Virus record (IMG/VR): IMGVR_UViG_3300046810_000322
Location: 1 to 64,000 of that record
Origin: a virus
DNA: 64,000 bases
Strand: one strand, 5' to 3'
The notes beneath the pieces are model-generated. The model saw nothing but the letters and a program-made list of their open reading frames with translations, searched no databases and was not told where the DNA came from. Below are positions 26,436 through 35,636 of the stretch, in pieces; position 1 is the stretch's first letter, and each line of letters starts with the position of its first letter. A program made the position numbers and the translations under genes.

Positions 26436-26775
26436 AGTCCGGCTGTGGCAGGTCGTACTTCATCCATGCGCGGAACAAGTCCTTGTTCTCCAGGTACAGG
26501 ATGTCATGGTCGACGAACAGTGTGTGAGTAGCGCGGTCGCCAACCAAGCGCATCTTGCCCAGATCCAGCTCAGGCATATGCACTTTCATCGGTTCGATCG
26601 ACATGCCTGGAATGCGGCCGAAGCGATCGCGCCAGTACTTGGCTGTCAGCTCGTCTTTGAACAGCACGACAACTTTCTCGCCTTTCGTGGCAGCAGTTGC
26701 TGCCTCCAGCATCATGCGGGTGCTGCGGCCGGTCTGACGTTTCAGGTGGTCAGGATCTTTGAATATTGCGCTCAT
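26434..26775 (-). CDS. small P-loop-like protein (113 aa)
   Basis: The TGRSTRMMLEAATAA segment near residues 15-29, the following strand GEKVVVLFKDELTAKYW and a later HTLFVDHDIL strand resemble a degenerate Walker A / Walker B arrangement seen in a common family of small phage proteins (GRTTRM type). ATPase activity is not assured. It sits 9 bases downstream of the SbcC-like gene and is likely in the same operon. ATG with AAGGAG upstream. Confidence 0.55.
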   Translation of the reverse strand: MSAIFKDPDHLKRQTGRSTRMMLEAATAATKGEKVVVLFKDELTAKYWRDRFGRIPGMSIEPMKVHMPELDLGKMRLVGDRATHTLFVDHDILYLENKDLFRAWMKYDLPQPD

Positions 26776-26784
26776 GTTTTCTCC

Positions 26785-29340
26785 TTAGTGAACAATGTGG
26801 ACGTGCTTGTTGTATTCACGACCTGATGGAATAACGATGTTACGATCGTCAATCACGCAGATCTCTGAATTAGTAAATGCCGAGTAACTGGCAGCGTAAT
26901 GTGAAACCATGAACAACTGTGGATGATTACCATTTTCCATCATCCAACGAATTTCTTCCGTGGCAGAGAAACGGTGCGCATCATCAAAACTCTTACCGAA
27001 CTCATCTAAGAACAATGGCGTGTCAGCCAAACCCAACTGACGGATAGCAACCATCTTAAATGCCAAGTCGATCATTTCGACAATGCCTTCGCTGCCCAAG
27101 GAAACGTCTGGCACGATATTCGTTTCCCGTTCCACGATCATCTTGAACTTGTAGTCCAACTCAGCAGACTGTTCGCCATTCTCCATGTCATAGCCGGTTG
27201 GGATAACTTGCAATGGATAAGCCCAGACGCGAGCAATGAAGGTATTCATCTGGCCGACAAAGTTACGAATGAAACCCAGCAGACCTTCTGCAATCAAACC
27301 GTGGGTTGGCGACAAAGCCTTTACCATGGTCTTCGCTGCAATTTCTTGGATCTCGTTCTTAGCTACCTGTTCTTGTAACTTCCCAACCAACGCTTTCTGC
27401 ATCTTAACTGAGCGCAGCGATTCTTGTTTCAACGCCAGTGCTTGTTCAACCTGACGGATACAGTGGTGGATACTCTCACGACGCAGCGCTTCAACATGTT
27501 CCCACTGCTGATTCTCAACCATGACAAACAGACGCTTGACTTCCTCACCCAGTTGAATGCCTGTGTTCAGTTGACGACGGTAGTCGCTGTAGTCAGAGAT
27601 CGCGCGACTAACTCCGGCCAATGTTGAAGTCAACTGGCCCAGCTTTGTCGTCAGCTCATCCATCTGCGTCCGCACTTCAACCAGATTGGCATCACCTACT
27701 TCGGCAGCTTGTACCCTGAGTTTCAACAACTCGTCGATGCGCTCTTCCATGGTTTGCACTTCCACGGAGATCATCAGGTCATTCTTTACAGAACGGACCA
27801 GGCTGGTTGCTTCCATCGGTGATTCGAATAAGAGTTGCGATTCGAGCAGGTGATCCCACAGCGACTTCAGAACAGCAACGCTCTTCGTAAAGCTCATGAC
27901 TTCACGATATTGGTCGAAGTAACCTTCTACGGCTTTGATCTTGGTCATCAAGTCCGTGTGGTTTTCCAATGCAGCTTTGTGTTCGGTTTGCGCAACTTGG
28001 ATGTCCTCCAGCAATTTCTGATACTGTTCTTCATTCACACCCAGCACCCAAGTGTGATTACACTGCGGGCAGGTATGCTTGTCGCGACCGCGATGCTGGT
28101 CAGCATGTTCACGCTGTGCAACTAGACGAGAAACCTTCAAACCAGCTTCGTTCACAGCTGCGACTAACTTCAGACCTTGTTCTTGCAGCTCTTGATGACG
28201 GGCGCGACCGTAACGACGGTCAGAGTTGACTGGCAGGTTACGGATGGCGTCAGTCAAAGGCGTATCAATGCTCTCGAGTGCCAGTTCGGCAGCCTTGGCG
28301 TCCGTAAAGACTAATCCAACCCGCATGCTGCTTACCTTAGCACTGATCGTCTTTTGCAACGTATCAATCTGCACATTCAAACTCTCTACACCTTCTGCTC
28401 CGGTTCGAATCAAGATGTCGTGTTGACGCTGCGCTTTGTTGAACTGCTCCGACACGGTAACGAGTACAGCTTCCTGACCAGTGACGATATGCTTCAGGCG
28501 ATCTAACTCTTGGTCGATCTCTTCGACGGACTGGAATGTGGTACGCTTTAGCTGTCCCCAGTCATCCCGTTCCATTCGGCCGTCAGTGTATGCCAGAGGC
28601 ACCACAATCTTGTTGCGTAACAACCTGAGAGAAGTATCGTCCAACGCCCGTAGAGCGCGTGAGCGCTCATTTAAGTGGTGTGCTGAGGATGTACCGAGTG
28701 GTGAACGTTCTGCTGTCAGCAAATTCAGCTCTCGCAGCAACTCTTCCACCTCAGTTTCCAGCTTCGCTTCTTCGGCGTCCGACATGATCTTGGTGGTTTC
28801 AGTCACCAAGTTCTTCTTGTTTTCTCTGGCCGCACCAGCCAACCAGTTTGCACGCTCTTTCAGTTTTTCGAACGCAGACATGGCGAAGGTGTAATCGGTG
28901 GTGCACATCCGAGTAAACCATTCACGCCGCTTGGCTGGCGCCATGGCATGGAATTTCTCTTTGCCACGCATCAAGTCATGTGTCTGTTGTGTTACCTTGA
29001 AATACTTCTCAACCAGTTCTCGCTGCACACGCTCTGTGCCGCCTGGGTTTTGTTCTTCTCCGTCAATCTGGAAACTGTGGTGTGCTCCGGAATCGAAGCG
29101 ACTGGTACAAACATACTGACGGCCATCCATGATGGCTTTAAATACCTTGCTACCACCTTTGACAAACGCAGCAGCTTCTGCTGGCCAAGGAGAGAGCTGG
29201 GCGATCAATGAGCTTTTGCCACAACCATTTGTTCCCAAGATCAACTGCACCGCCATGGTGGGGGTGATTGTGATTTTGCGGATGTTATTTAACAGCATCC
29301 GACGAAAACCTTCGAGGGTGCAAGATTCAATTCTGTACAT
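26785..29340 (-). CDS. SbcC/Rad50-like ATPase (gp46-like, 851 aa)
   Basis: An SMC-type ATPase. Walker A is at residues 36-44 (GTNGCGKSS). Long helical segments flank a central zinc hook CPQC at C424/C427 followed by NHTW. Near 743 a variant signature SLGSEG stands where LSGGE is usual, and Walker B is TPLFLDEFGKSFD with D779/E780. Such proteins work with an Mre11/SbcD (gp47) nuclease in double-strand-break processing and recombination. No nuclease partner is visible in this window; it may lie elsewhere. ATG start; the promoter is presumably in the 80-base divergent gap before the spike gene. Confidence 0.85.
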   Translation of the reverse strand: MYRIESCTLEGFRRMLLNNIRKITITPTMAVQLILGTNGCGKSSLIAQLSPWPAEAAAFVKGGSKVFKAIMDGRQYVCTSRFDSGAHHSFQIDGEEQNPGGTERVQRELVEKYFKVTQQTHDLMRGKEKFHAMAPAKRREWFTRMCTTDYTFAMSAFEKLKERANWLAGAARENKKNLVTETTKIMSDAEEAKLETEVEELLRELNLLTAERSPLGTSSAHHLNERSRALRALDDTSLRLLRNKIVVPLAYTDGRMERDDWGQLKRTTFQSVEEIDQELDRLKHIVTGQEAVLVTVSEQFNKAQRQHDILIRTGAEGVESLNVQIDTLQKTISAKVSSMRVGLVFTDAKAAELALESIDTPLTDAIRNLPVNSDRRYGRARHQELQEQGLKLVAAVNEAGLKVSRLVAQREHADQHRGRDKHTCPQCNHTWVLGVNEEQYQKLLEDIQVAQTEHKAALENHTDLMTKIKAVEGYFDQYREVMSFTKSVAVLKSLWDHLLESQLLFESPMEATSLVRSVKNDLMISVEVQTMEERIDELLKLRVQAAEVGDANLVEVRTQMDELTTKLGQLTSTLAGVSRAISDYSDYRRQLNTGIQLGEEVKRLFVMVENQQWEHVEALRRESIHHCIRQVEQALALKQESLRSVKMQKALVGKLQEQVAKNEIQEIAAKTMVKALSPTHGLIAEGLLGFIRNFVGQMNTFIARVWAYPLQVIPTGYDMENGEQSAELDYKFKMIVERETNIVPDVSLGSEGIVEMIDLAFKMVAIRQLGLADTPLFLDEFGKSFDDAHRFSATEEIRWMMENGNHPQLFMVSHYAASYSAFTNSEICVIDDRNIVIPSGREYNKHVHIVH

Positions 29341-29419
29341 GAGTTCTTTCTTTTATGAGCCTCTTACAGAGCATAACTAACTGCCATATTTTTCATTTTA
29401 TTCAATAGGAGTTCACTTC

Positions 29420-30250
29420 ATGGCGTTCTCTGAGTTAAAGGTATATTCCATCGGCATTGCTGCAGAGAACTTGAAACTTCTGTCAGCCGATGGGAAATCC
29501 CCGAACCGCATTCTCGAAGTCACCCCGATTGAAGACTCGCCTATGTTAGACGGCGAGATCAATTCCGATCTGGTCGATGACAAGGTCAAGTACCAAGATG
29601 CTAACGGTGGCGCATTCGAAGTCAAGGTGACCACCGCCAATAGCGTGAAAGCTGTTTGGCTGCCTTTGGGTAGTGCGAACCGCTTCACCGCCCCTAACGT
29701 CCGTCGTGGTGAGCGAGTTATGCTCTACCGATATGCAGACGAGGATAAATTCTACTGGACAACATTATTCGATGACCTGAAGCTACGTAAGCTTGAGACG
29801 GTCATTTATGCGTTTAGTGGGACTCAAGACGAATCCAACCAAACCATAACTCCAGAATCCTACTACTTCCTGGAGGTTTCTACTCACAAAGGTTTAGTCC
29901 ATTTCCATACTTCGAAGAAGAATGGCGAGTTCTGCTCCTACGATCTTCAGATCAACCCTAAGGAAGGGATGATCCGTATTCAGGATGATGTTGGAAACAT
30001 CTTCATGTTCGACTCGAAAGAGAAACAGATCTCCATGAAGAATGCAGATGACTGCTACTTCGAGATTAACAAAAAGAACATGACCTTGAGTGTGCCGGAG
30101 ACTTACACACTCAAGGCCAAGAATGTTGTTGAAGAAGTGGGTGAGAAGATCAATATCAAAGCTGGTAGCAGCATTATTGAGAAAGCCGGAGGCGCTGTTA
30201 CTATCGAAGGTGCCAACGTGAGTATCAGTAAAAATGTGGCCTTGACTTAA
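29420..30250 (+). CDS. tail spike protein (gp5/VgrG-like C-terminal beta-helix)
   Basis: The 276-residue protein ends in a series of short strands typical of a trimeric beta-helical needle (SVPETYTLKAKNVVEEVG, INIKAGSSIIEKAGG, VTIEGANVSISKNV). The N-terminal 100 residues are compatible with an OB-like domain. Next comes a PAAR-tip gene nine bases downstream, an arrangement standard for contractile tails and type VI secretion. Together they would form the membrane-piercing tip at the centre of the baseplate. ATG with AGGAG upstream. Confidence 0.8.
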   Translation: MAFSELKVYSIGIAAENLKLLSADGKSPNRILEVTPIEDSPMLDGEINSDLVDDKVKYQDANGGAFEVKVTTANSVKAVWLPLGSANRFTAPNVRRGERVMLYRYADEDKFYWTTLFDDLKLRKLETVIYAFSGTQDESNQTITPESYYFLEVSTHKGLVHFHTSKKNGEFCSYDLQINPKEGMIRIQDDVGNIFMFDSKEKQISMKNADDCYFEINKKNMTLSVPETYTLKAKNVVEEVGEKINIKAGSSIIEKAGGAVTIEGANVSISKNVALT

Positions 30251-30259
30251 GGAGGTAGT

Positions 30260-30517
30260 ATGCCAAAGATTGTACGCCTCAACGACGCCAGTAATCATGG
30301 TGGAAAAATGATTCAAGCTACGGGTAACTTCACCGTCGATGGTGTTCAAGCCTGTGTCAATGGTGACCAACATAGCTGCCCTATTCCTGGGCACGGTGTA
30401 ACGTCAGTAACGTCTAGCTCTGCTAACACTGGTTCTGGCAAACCGATTATTCGTGTTGGCGATAAAGCTGGGTGTGGCGCCGCATTAAGTGCTGGCGGTT
30501 CCGCAACAACAACATAA
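30260..30517 (+). CDS. PAAR-domain spike tip protein (85 aa)
   Basis: A PAAR-family protein: starts MPKIVRLNDASNHGGKM, contains CPIPGHGVTSV in the middle and ends with the PIIRVGDKAGCG segment. Histidine and cysteine residues at NHGG, CPIPGHG and AGCG would bind the metal ion at the tip. It caps the beta-helical spike encoded just upstream; GGAGG lies directly before the ATG. Confidence 0.9.
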   Translation: MPKIVRLNDASNHGGKMIQATGNFTVDGVQACVNGDQHSCPIPGHGVTSVTSSSANTGSGKPIIRVGDKAGCGAALSAGGSATTT

Positions 30518-30560
30518 ACATAACTCCCACTCCCAATCGCGGGAGTGGGAGTTATGCCGT
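30518..30560. terminator. bidirectional hairpin with TTATGCCGT tail
   Basis: A perfect 15-bp stem, ATAACTCCCACTCCC at 30520-30534 and its complement at 30541-30555, with a six-base loop, lies between convergent genes. Plus-strand tail: TTATGCCGTTT. Minus-strand tail: TTATGTTTATG. No T-run. Confidence 0.7.
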
Positions 30561-31796
30561 TTAAACGTCAGAACCAATCAGCAGGAAATGCGCATGCTCG
30601 TTCTCGTAACCCATCGAAGCCACATGGGAATCCGACACGGATAACTGTTTCAGCGTCGGGACAGAGTCGTAGTTGTGAACACCCTTCCACGAAGCGCTAA
30701 TGTTCACGGAGTAACGATCGTGCTCCTTACGTGGCCAGAAGACTTCATGTCGACCACGGCCAACGATCAGTGGATAGATCGGTGGTTCAGACGACGTATA
30801 GCAGCCAGGGAAAGGCGAAGCACGCAGTTCAATGGCATCAACGAAGATTTCTGGATTATCCAACACCACGAAGAAGGTCTGCGACATGGTCAGGTATTTA
30901 CGCAGCACTGCATCGCTGTACAGATTGTTGATGCTAATCTGCTCATCGTTGGTGGGGGCTGTTTCCATACCCAGTACAGACAGGTCCAGTACCTTGTAAG
31001 ATTCGTAGAAACGATCGACCAAAGGGATCTGACCGAAGTCGATACCAAAAGCCGACTTACTGATACGGAACAGCGCACGCTTATCCAGCACGTGCAGATA
31101 ACCACCCAACACCAACATGACCGTCTTGTTCGACAAGTCCACGCCAGTATCCACGTAACAGTTGTTGCGCAGCAGCTCGCCGTCCTTATGGACGTAGATC
31201 ATCTCGTCCTTGATCGGAATATAGTTCAGGTCACCCAGTTGCAGGAAGGACAGGATGCCCAACTCATTCCGACCCGCATACTCGCAAGTCTTCATGCCAT
31301 CGACCACGAACAAGCCATCTGTGCTGTAGTCTGTTTGATGGTAGAAGCCGTTGACATTAATCAGACAACGGTTATACATCAGCTGGTAGTCCATCCCATC
31401 CTTGGTCATCAGCAACCAAGGTTTGTCAGCGACCGTCAGCGAGCTGGAAGCCGAGATAGTGGGGTGGGTTGGAGTGACGCCGTAGCCAGCCCGGACAGCA
31501 TCCGAGAAGTTGGCATAACGGGTATTGATGTAAGGAACTTCGGTGGAGGTTGGCAGTGTACGATTACCGTTACTCACCAACCAGTCATTGAAGGTTTGTG
31601 TGTTACCAGCCAAACTGGAACGCATCTTCTCAATGTCAAGACTGAACTTGCCAGTGAGCGCTGGGTGCTTCAGTGTGGCAATCACCCGTTTGAAGTTATT
31701 GAACAAGTCGTTCAGTGTAACTGATCCAATCTCCATTCCACGCCACCGCCCATTGCCATCGAGCGGTTTTACAATGGCAGAATCCAGTTGATACAT
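30561..31796 (-). CDS. probable tail/baseplate structural protein (411 aa)
   Basis: No named family. Beta-rich, with many strand-turn motifs and aromatic residues, no signal peptide or membrane segment. It is a single minus-strand gene between the spike/PAAR genes and the fibre module, so a baseplate or fibre-attachment role fits. ATG with AAGGA upstream. Confidence 0.55.
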   Translation of the reverse strand: MYQLDSAIVKPLDGNGRWRGMEIGSVTLNDLFNNFKRVIATLKHPALTGKFSLDIEKMRSSLAGNTQTFNDWLVSNGNRTLPTSTEVPYINTRYANFSDAVRAGYGVTPTHPTISASSSLTVADKPWLLMTKDGMDYQLMYNRCLINVNGFYHQTDYSTDGLFVVDGMKTCEYAGRNELGILSFLQLGDLNYIPIKDEMIYVHKDGELLRNNCYVDTGVDLSNKTVMLVLGGYLHVLDKRALFRISKSAFGIDFGQIPLVDRFYESYKVLDLSVLGMETAPTNDEQISINNLYSDAVLRKYLTMSQTFFVVLDNPEIFVDAIELRASPFPGCYTSSEPPIYPLIVGRGRHEVFWPRKEHDRYSVNISASWKGVHNYDSVPTLKQLSVSDSHVASMGYENEHAHFLLIGSDV

Positions 31797-31895
31797 AGGA
31801 AAAATCCTTTAGTCTAGTGGGCGATGAGCCGAGATAATATAGTCGCTAGGACACTAACATAACATATTTCCCAGACCTTTTTAAGGGTGCTTTTC
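31797..31895. promoter_or_regulatory. divergent region before fibre module A
   Basis: 99 bases between divergent starts. GAGATAATATAG near 31833-31844 is A+T-rich and similar to TAATATAG strings in other divergent gaps (such as GATATAG near 12949). TAAGGG just before the fibre ATG is its ribosome-binding site. A promoter for the fibre operon is expected here. Confidence 0.3.
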
Positions 31896-33140
31896 ATGTC
31901 GAACGTTCTTACTAGCCCGCAATACCAGTTTGATCCGTCTGGTGTTAACCCAGCGAATCGAATCATTGGCGAACTGCAGCCTTTGACCGGTATGGGTGAT
32001 CGGGATTACTACCTCGTTGTCCCTGCAGCCACTCCGTTCTTTGCGGACTCGATCCAGCTCAGTTTCAAATCCTTGCAAGGGGACATCCGCCTCCTTGTTG
32101 AAGGAGTAGATTATTATTTATCTCACTGGTTCATGGGTGCATCCCGTGCAACAGCCCAGCCAGTATACGGTTCCATTACCCTGATGAACTCGGAGTTGCG
32201 TGGCACCTTGGTGCTTAACAATTACCAAACCATCGGCGGCGACTGGACCGTAGATACCAACACCATCGCAACGGTGCTGGCAGACCGCATTCATAACCCA
32301 CGTCGCATCGCGTGGGATCAGGTGGCCGGCTACCCCACTATCTTTCCTCCTGTACCGCACGAGTGGAACCTGGTGGACATGGTTGGTCAAAGTCAAATGC
32401 TGGCAGCCATTGATCGTATCGTTGACGCGATCCTGACGCAAGCGTCGTCGGCAATGATCGAACACATCAACGACATGTCCGGCCAGGCGCACGGCATTAC
32501 ACCAGCCAGCATCGGCGCCGTGTCCTATGCCCAATTAATTGCAGCTGTGAACGATGCGGTTGCTGATGCTGGTGGCACGACCGACGGCATCCAAGAAGGC
32601 GATAACAACAAGTTCTTTACTGAGGCGCGCGTACTCGCGACTAAGCTGGCTGGCTATGTGGTGAGCAACACGGTGGCCAACTTGGCCGATACCGACAGCA
32701 TCATGGTGGCACTCACCAAGCTGCAAGCGCAGGCTACAGCCAACGCCACTGAGATCGCCAAGAAGCTCAACACGGTTCGTCCGTATTTCACTGGTCTTGG
32801 TTCGCAGAACTTGGTGAAGCTGGTCATGACCACGTCGTTCTCCATCGACATCACCCAAGCAGAAGCTTTCCAAGTTCGGATTCAAGGTTCTGGTTCGATC
32901 GGTTTCAATACCGCGACCCTGGGCGACATGACCGACCGCGTGATTGCTTTCTCGGTGACCACGGTAAACGATGGTACAGCTAACGCCTATGCCATTGCGT
33001 GGCCGTCGAATGTGAAGTGGGTGGATGGCACGCCACCTCCACGTACCACCGCAGCCAATGCAAAAGACTACTGGTACTTCGTCTCGGAAGATGGCGGTGC
33101 CACGTACTCCGGTTCCCTGTCGAACGCAAACCCACGTTAA
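31896..33140 (+). CDS. tail fibre protein A (414 aa)
   Basis: The N-terminal half contains FFADSIQL, LLVEGVDYY and a segment with VPHEWNLVDMVGQSQMLAAI, typical of jumbo-phage fibre attachment domains. The middle has the FFTEARV motif common in fibres. The last 110 residues form a jelly-roll-like domain ending in GSLSNANPR. The protein at 37925-38998 shares N- and C-terminal domains (including VDYY, W-x-P-x-PH and GSLSN), so they are paralogues. The ATG at 31896 is preferred over an in-frame GTG nine bases earlier because TAAGGG is properly spaced. It precedes a repeat-rich partner gene by 17 bases. Confidence 0.75.
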   Translation: MSNVLTSPQYQFDPSGVNPANRIIGELQPLTGMGDRDYYLVVPAATPFFADSIQLSFKSLQGDIRLLVEGVDYYLSHWFMGASRATAQPVYGSITLMNSELRGTLVLNNYQTIGGDWTVDTNTIATVLADRIHNPRRIAWDQVAGYPTIFPPVPHEWNLVDMVGQSQMLAAIDRIVDAILTQASSAMIEHINDMSGQAHGITPASIGAVSYAQLIAAVNDAVADAGGTTDGIQEGDNNKFFTEARVLATKLAGYVVSNTVANLADTDSIMVALTKLQAQATANATEIAKKLNTVRPYFTGLGSQNLVKLVMTTSFSIDITQAEAFQVRIQGSGSIGFNTATLGDMTDRVIAFSVTTVNDGTANAYAIAWPSNVKWVDGTPPPRTTAANAKDYWYFVSEDGGATYSGSLSNANPR

Positions 33141-33157
33141 ACAGAAGGTAGGGCAGC

Positions 33158-34978
33158 ATGTCTCGTGTAACTAAACTTCAGCGCCGAGAGAGAACCAATG
33201 CCCGTGCAATCCCAGGAACGTTGACGTTTAACGCTCCCGGGGTCGCTGTGCTCAAGTATGGTAAGTCACACATACTGGTCTCTGGTACTGGCGCGCCAGG
33301 CGGCGCAGCAACGCCGGGTAATGCAATCTATAACCCGGTTGTTCCTGGCACCGTCTCCGGCACCAATCCAAACACCCCAGGCAATGTCAGTGGGTACAAC
33401 CCTGTCATCCCTGGGAACGCGAATTACAATCCCAGCAATGGCGGTAACGCGAATTACAACCCGGATTCTGGCGGCAACTATGCCGGAACAAATCCAGGGA
33501 CGGGCGGTAACGTAGCGGGTTACAACCCCATCACTCCTGGTACCCAGTACACCAACACGGGGACGTACACCCCTGGTAATTATGTCCCTGCAAAATACAC
33601 AGCAGGCACGAGTTATCAAAATCCTGCCACGTTCACTCCGGGTAACTTGGTCCCGGCGTCGTACACTGCCGGAACGAGCTACCAGAATCCGGCGACGTTT
33701 ACTCCTGGTAATCCATACACGAACCCATCGACCTATACGCCTGGCAACACCAACGCCGGCTATGACGATGAAATGCACACGGGGTATGGTACTCCGTGTC
33801 CTGGTGGCTGGAGTTTTGCTGGGTATGACATCAATGAACTTGGTAAGCCGGAGCGGATCTGTGTGATCTACTACCCAGGTAACACCAACCCTGGAACTTA
33901 CACTGCTGGTAACAACGGCACCAACCCAGGCACGACGACTCCAGGTAATGGTGGATCTAACTCTGGCACATACACTCCGGCGTATTACAATCCAGGGACC
34001 ACAACACCTGGCAATGGAGGGTCCAATTCCAGTACGTACACCCCCGCCTACAGTAACCCTGGGTCTTATTCACCAGGGTCCACTGGTTACAATCCAGCAA
34101 CTGGCGGCAACCCCACCTACAATCCACCCGTAGCTGGCAACCCGTATTACAACCCGTATGTCCCAGGAAACATCTCTGGTTACAACCCAGGTAACCCTGG
34201 CAATGTGGCTGGTTACAATCCAGATAACGGGGGTAACGCGACATACAACCCAGTAATACCAGGAACGGCGAATTATAATTTACCAACCCCGGGAAATGCT
34301 GTGTATAACCCGACAGTCCCTGGGAATATCTCCGGTTACAATCCGCCGAGTGGTGGAAATCTGATCGGATACAACCCAGACTCGCCTGGGAACTATGCTG
34401 GTGTGAACCCGCCGGGCGGTCACACGGTGGCAGGATACAACCCACCTACTGGTGGAAATGAAGCCTATGCCAATGGTAGTGCAACGATTGTGGTGACAGG
34501 TCCTCCGGGTAACGCAGCTGCGTCACCAGAGTACTATACCTACACCACCTCGTCATTGTTTGCGCCCACCACAACGTATTACGTGGACAACGCCAATGGC
34601 AACACGTACTACGCGCAGTTCAATGCCGACGGCACGAACTACAACCCATCTCAGCCTGGTAGCGCGAACTACAATCCGGTAATTCCGGGTGAAGCTTATT
34701 ACAACCCAGGTAACCCAGGGAATGCTATTTACAGTCCGGCTGTTCCAGGTACTGCGAATTACAATCCTACGGTTCCGGCAGCTGCAGCGTATAACCCGCC
34801 GACAAGCGGCGCGCCATCAGCTCCCTTCACTGTGTTGGGCGTCACGTTCCCAGGTTCGACCTCTGGTACACCTGGAAGTTATGTGGCAGATCGTCTGGTC
34901 GAAGTACCTTACTCGGCCAACGGCGTAGCAATCCCGGTAGGACCTGGAGCACAAGTTGTTGTGAAACAGCAGTTCTAA
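33158..34978 (+). CDS. YNPxxPG-repeat fibre-associated protein A (606 aa)
   Basis: An N-terminal basic segment (RRERTNAR) is followed by about 520 residues built on a repeated unit of nine to eleven residues, roughly GYNPxxPGN or NYNPxxGGN, with about 20 YNP copies and many x-Pro-Gly triplets. A second repeat type, SYQNPATFTPGN, occupies the middle, and a Cys-containing segment (CPGGWSFAGYD) interrupts it. The C-terminal 55 residues form a conserved cap shared with the paralogue at 39014-39940. The composition suggests a rigid polyproline-II or polyglycine-II like rod used as adhesin or fibre stalk. A prolyl-hydroxylase-like gene lies 29 bases downstream. ATG at 33158 with AAGGTAGGG upstream. 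Confidence 0.75.
   Translation: MSRVTKLQRRERTNARAIPGTLTFNAPGVAVLKYGKSHILVSGTGAPGGAATPGNAIYNPVVPGTVSGTNPNTPGNVSGYNPVIPGNANYNPSNGGNANYNPDSGGNYAGTNPGTGGNVAGYNPITPGTQYTNTGTYTPGNYVPAKYTAGTSYQNPATFTPGNLVPASYTAGTSYQNPATFTPGNPYTNPSTYTPGNTNAGYDDEMHTGYGTPCPGGWSFAGYDINELGKPERICVIYYPGNTNPGTYTAGNNGTNPGTTTPGNGGSNSGTYTPAYYNPGTTTPGNGGSNSSTYTPAYSNPGSYSPGSTGYNPATGGNPTYNPPVAGNPYYNPYVPGNISGYNPGNPGNVAGYNPDNGGNATYNPVIPGTANYNLPTPGNAVYNPTVPGNISGYNPPSGGNLIGYNPDSPGNYAGVNPPGGHTVAGYNPPTGGNEAYANGSATIVVTGPPGNAAASPEYYTYTTSSLFAPTTTYYVDNANGNTYYAQFNADGTNYNPSQPGSANYNPVIPGEAYYNPGNPGNAIYSPAVPGTANYNPTVPAAAAYNPPTSGAPSAPFTVLGVTFPGSTSGTPGSYVADRLVEVPYSANGVAIPVGPGAQVVVKQQF
33310..34830 (+). repeat. degenerate tandem repeats coding YNPxxPG units
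   Basis: In-frame imperfect tandem repeats of about 27-33 bases coding for YNPxxPG/YNPxxGG units. Copies differ at many third positions, so selection acts on the protein. The part near 33590-33740 includes two nearly identical longer repeats of about 66 bases coding SYQNPATFTPGN. Confidence 0.8.
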
Positions 34979-35007
34979 TAAAAACTTTTCAACCAAGGAA
35001 AACAAGC

Positions 35008-35625
35008 ATGAACCAACCTCCTCGTTATGGTATCCCCCAGCTCGGCTGGCCATTGGTGTCGCACTGTGAATTCTTCGGCTGGTTTGATGCCAATCAGTGC
35101 AAAGACCTGCTGAGTTTGGGAGAACTGCTGGCATTCAAGCCAGGCGCGGTCGGTAACAACATGGTCGAGTCCGGTGTCCGCGACTCCAACGTGGCATGGA
35201 TCGACGACAACCCGAACGGTCCGAACCACCAGCTGCGGGTCTGGTTGATCAACCACTTCGCTGCGGCAATTGGTCGTGTCAATCGTGACCGGTTCCAAGT
35301 CGACCTGGATCACTTCCATCCGCCGCAATTCACCAAGTACGATCTGAACCAGCACTACAATTGGCACACTGACGCCGAAGAAGGCAAAGAAGCCGAGACC
35401 GTGCGTAAGTTGTCGGCAGTACTGATGCTGACTGGTCCAGAAGAATACGAAGGTGGCGAGCTGGAGCTGAACATCAACGGCAATCCGGAAAAGACGCTGA
35501 AGCTGAAGCCGCCTGCAGGTACGATCGTGTTCTTCAATGCAGCGATGCCGCATCGCGTCCTGCCAGTTACTGAAGGTACGCGTGCTTCGATCGTCGTCTG
35601 GGCCGAAGGTCCGAAGAACCGTTAA
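35008..35625 (+). CDS. prolyl 4-hydroxylase-like 2-oxoglutarate/Fe(II) dioxygenase (205 aa)
   Basis: A double-stranded beta-helix dioxygenase of the P4H/PKHD type. Iron ligands are H120 and D122 in YNWHTDA and H182 in MPHRVLPV; R192 in GTRASIVV, ten residues after the distal His, would bind 2-oxoglutarate. The segment YEGGELEL between them is typical of the family. These enzymes hydroxylate prolines, often in x-Pro-Gly contexts, using oxygen and 2-oxoglutarate. The gene is immediately downstream of a protein with dozens of x-Pro-Gly triplets, which makes that protein the obvious candidate substrate (inference). ATG with CCAAGGAA upstream. Related oxygenases are known in several large phages. 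Confidence 0.85.
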   Translation: MNQPPRYGIPQLGWPLVSHCEFFGWFDANQCKDLLSLGELLAFKPGAVGNNMVESGVRDSNVAWIDDNPNGPNHQLRVWLINHFAAAIGRVNRDRFQVDLDHFHPPQFTKYDLNQHYNWHTDAEEGKEAETVRKLSAVLMLTGPEEYEGGELELNINGNPEKTLKLKPPAGTIVFFNAAMPHRVLPVTEGTRASIVVWAEGPKNR

Positions 35626-35636
35626 GGGAGCGTTTC

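Noticed and set aside
30675-31724. 349-codon plus-strand open frame
   Set aside because: Antisense to the 411-residue gene, with repetitive His/Gln/Val composition of a shadow.
33310-34830. possible CRISPR array or tandem DNA satellite
   Set aside because: The repeats are in frame, degenerate at third positions, without uniform spacers; they code for YNPxxPG protein repeats.
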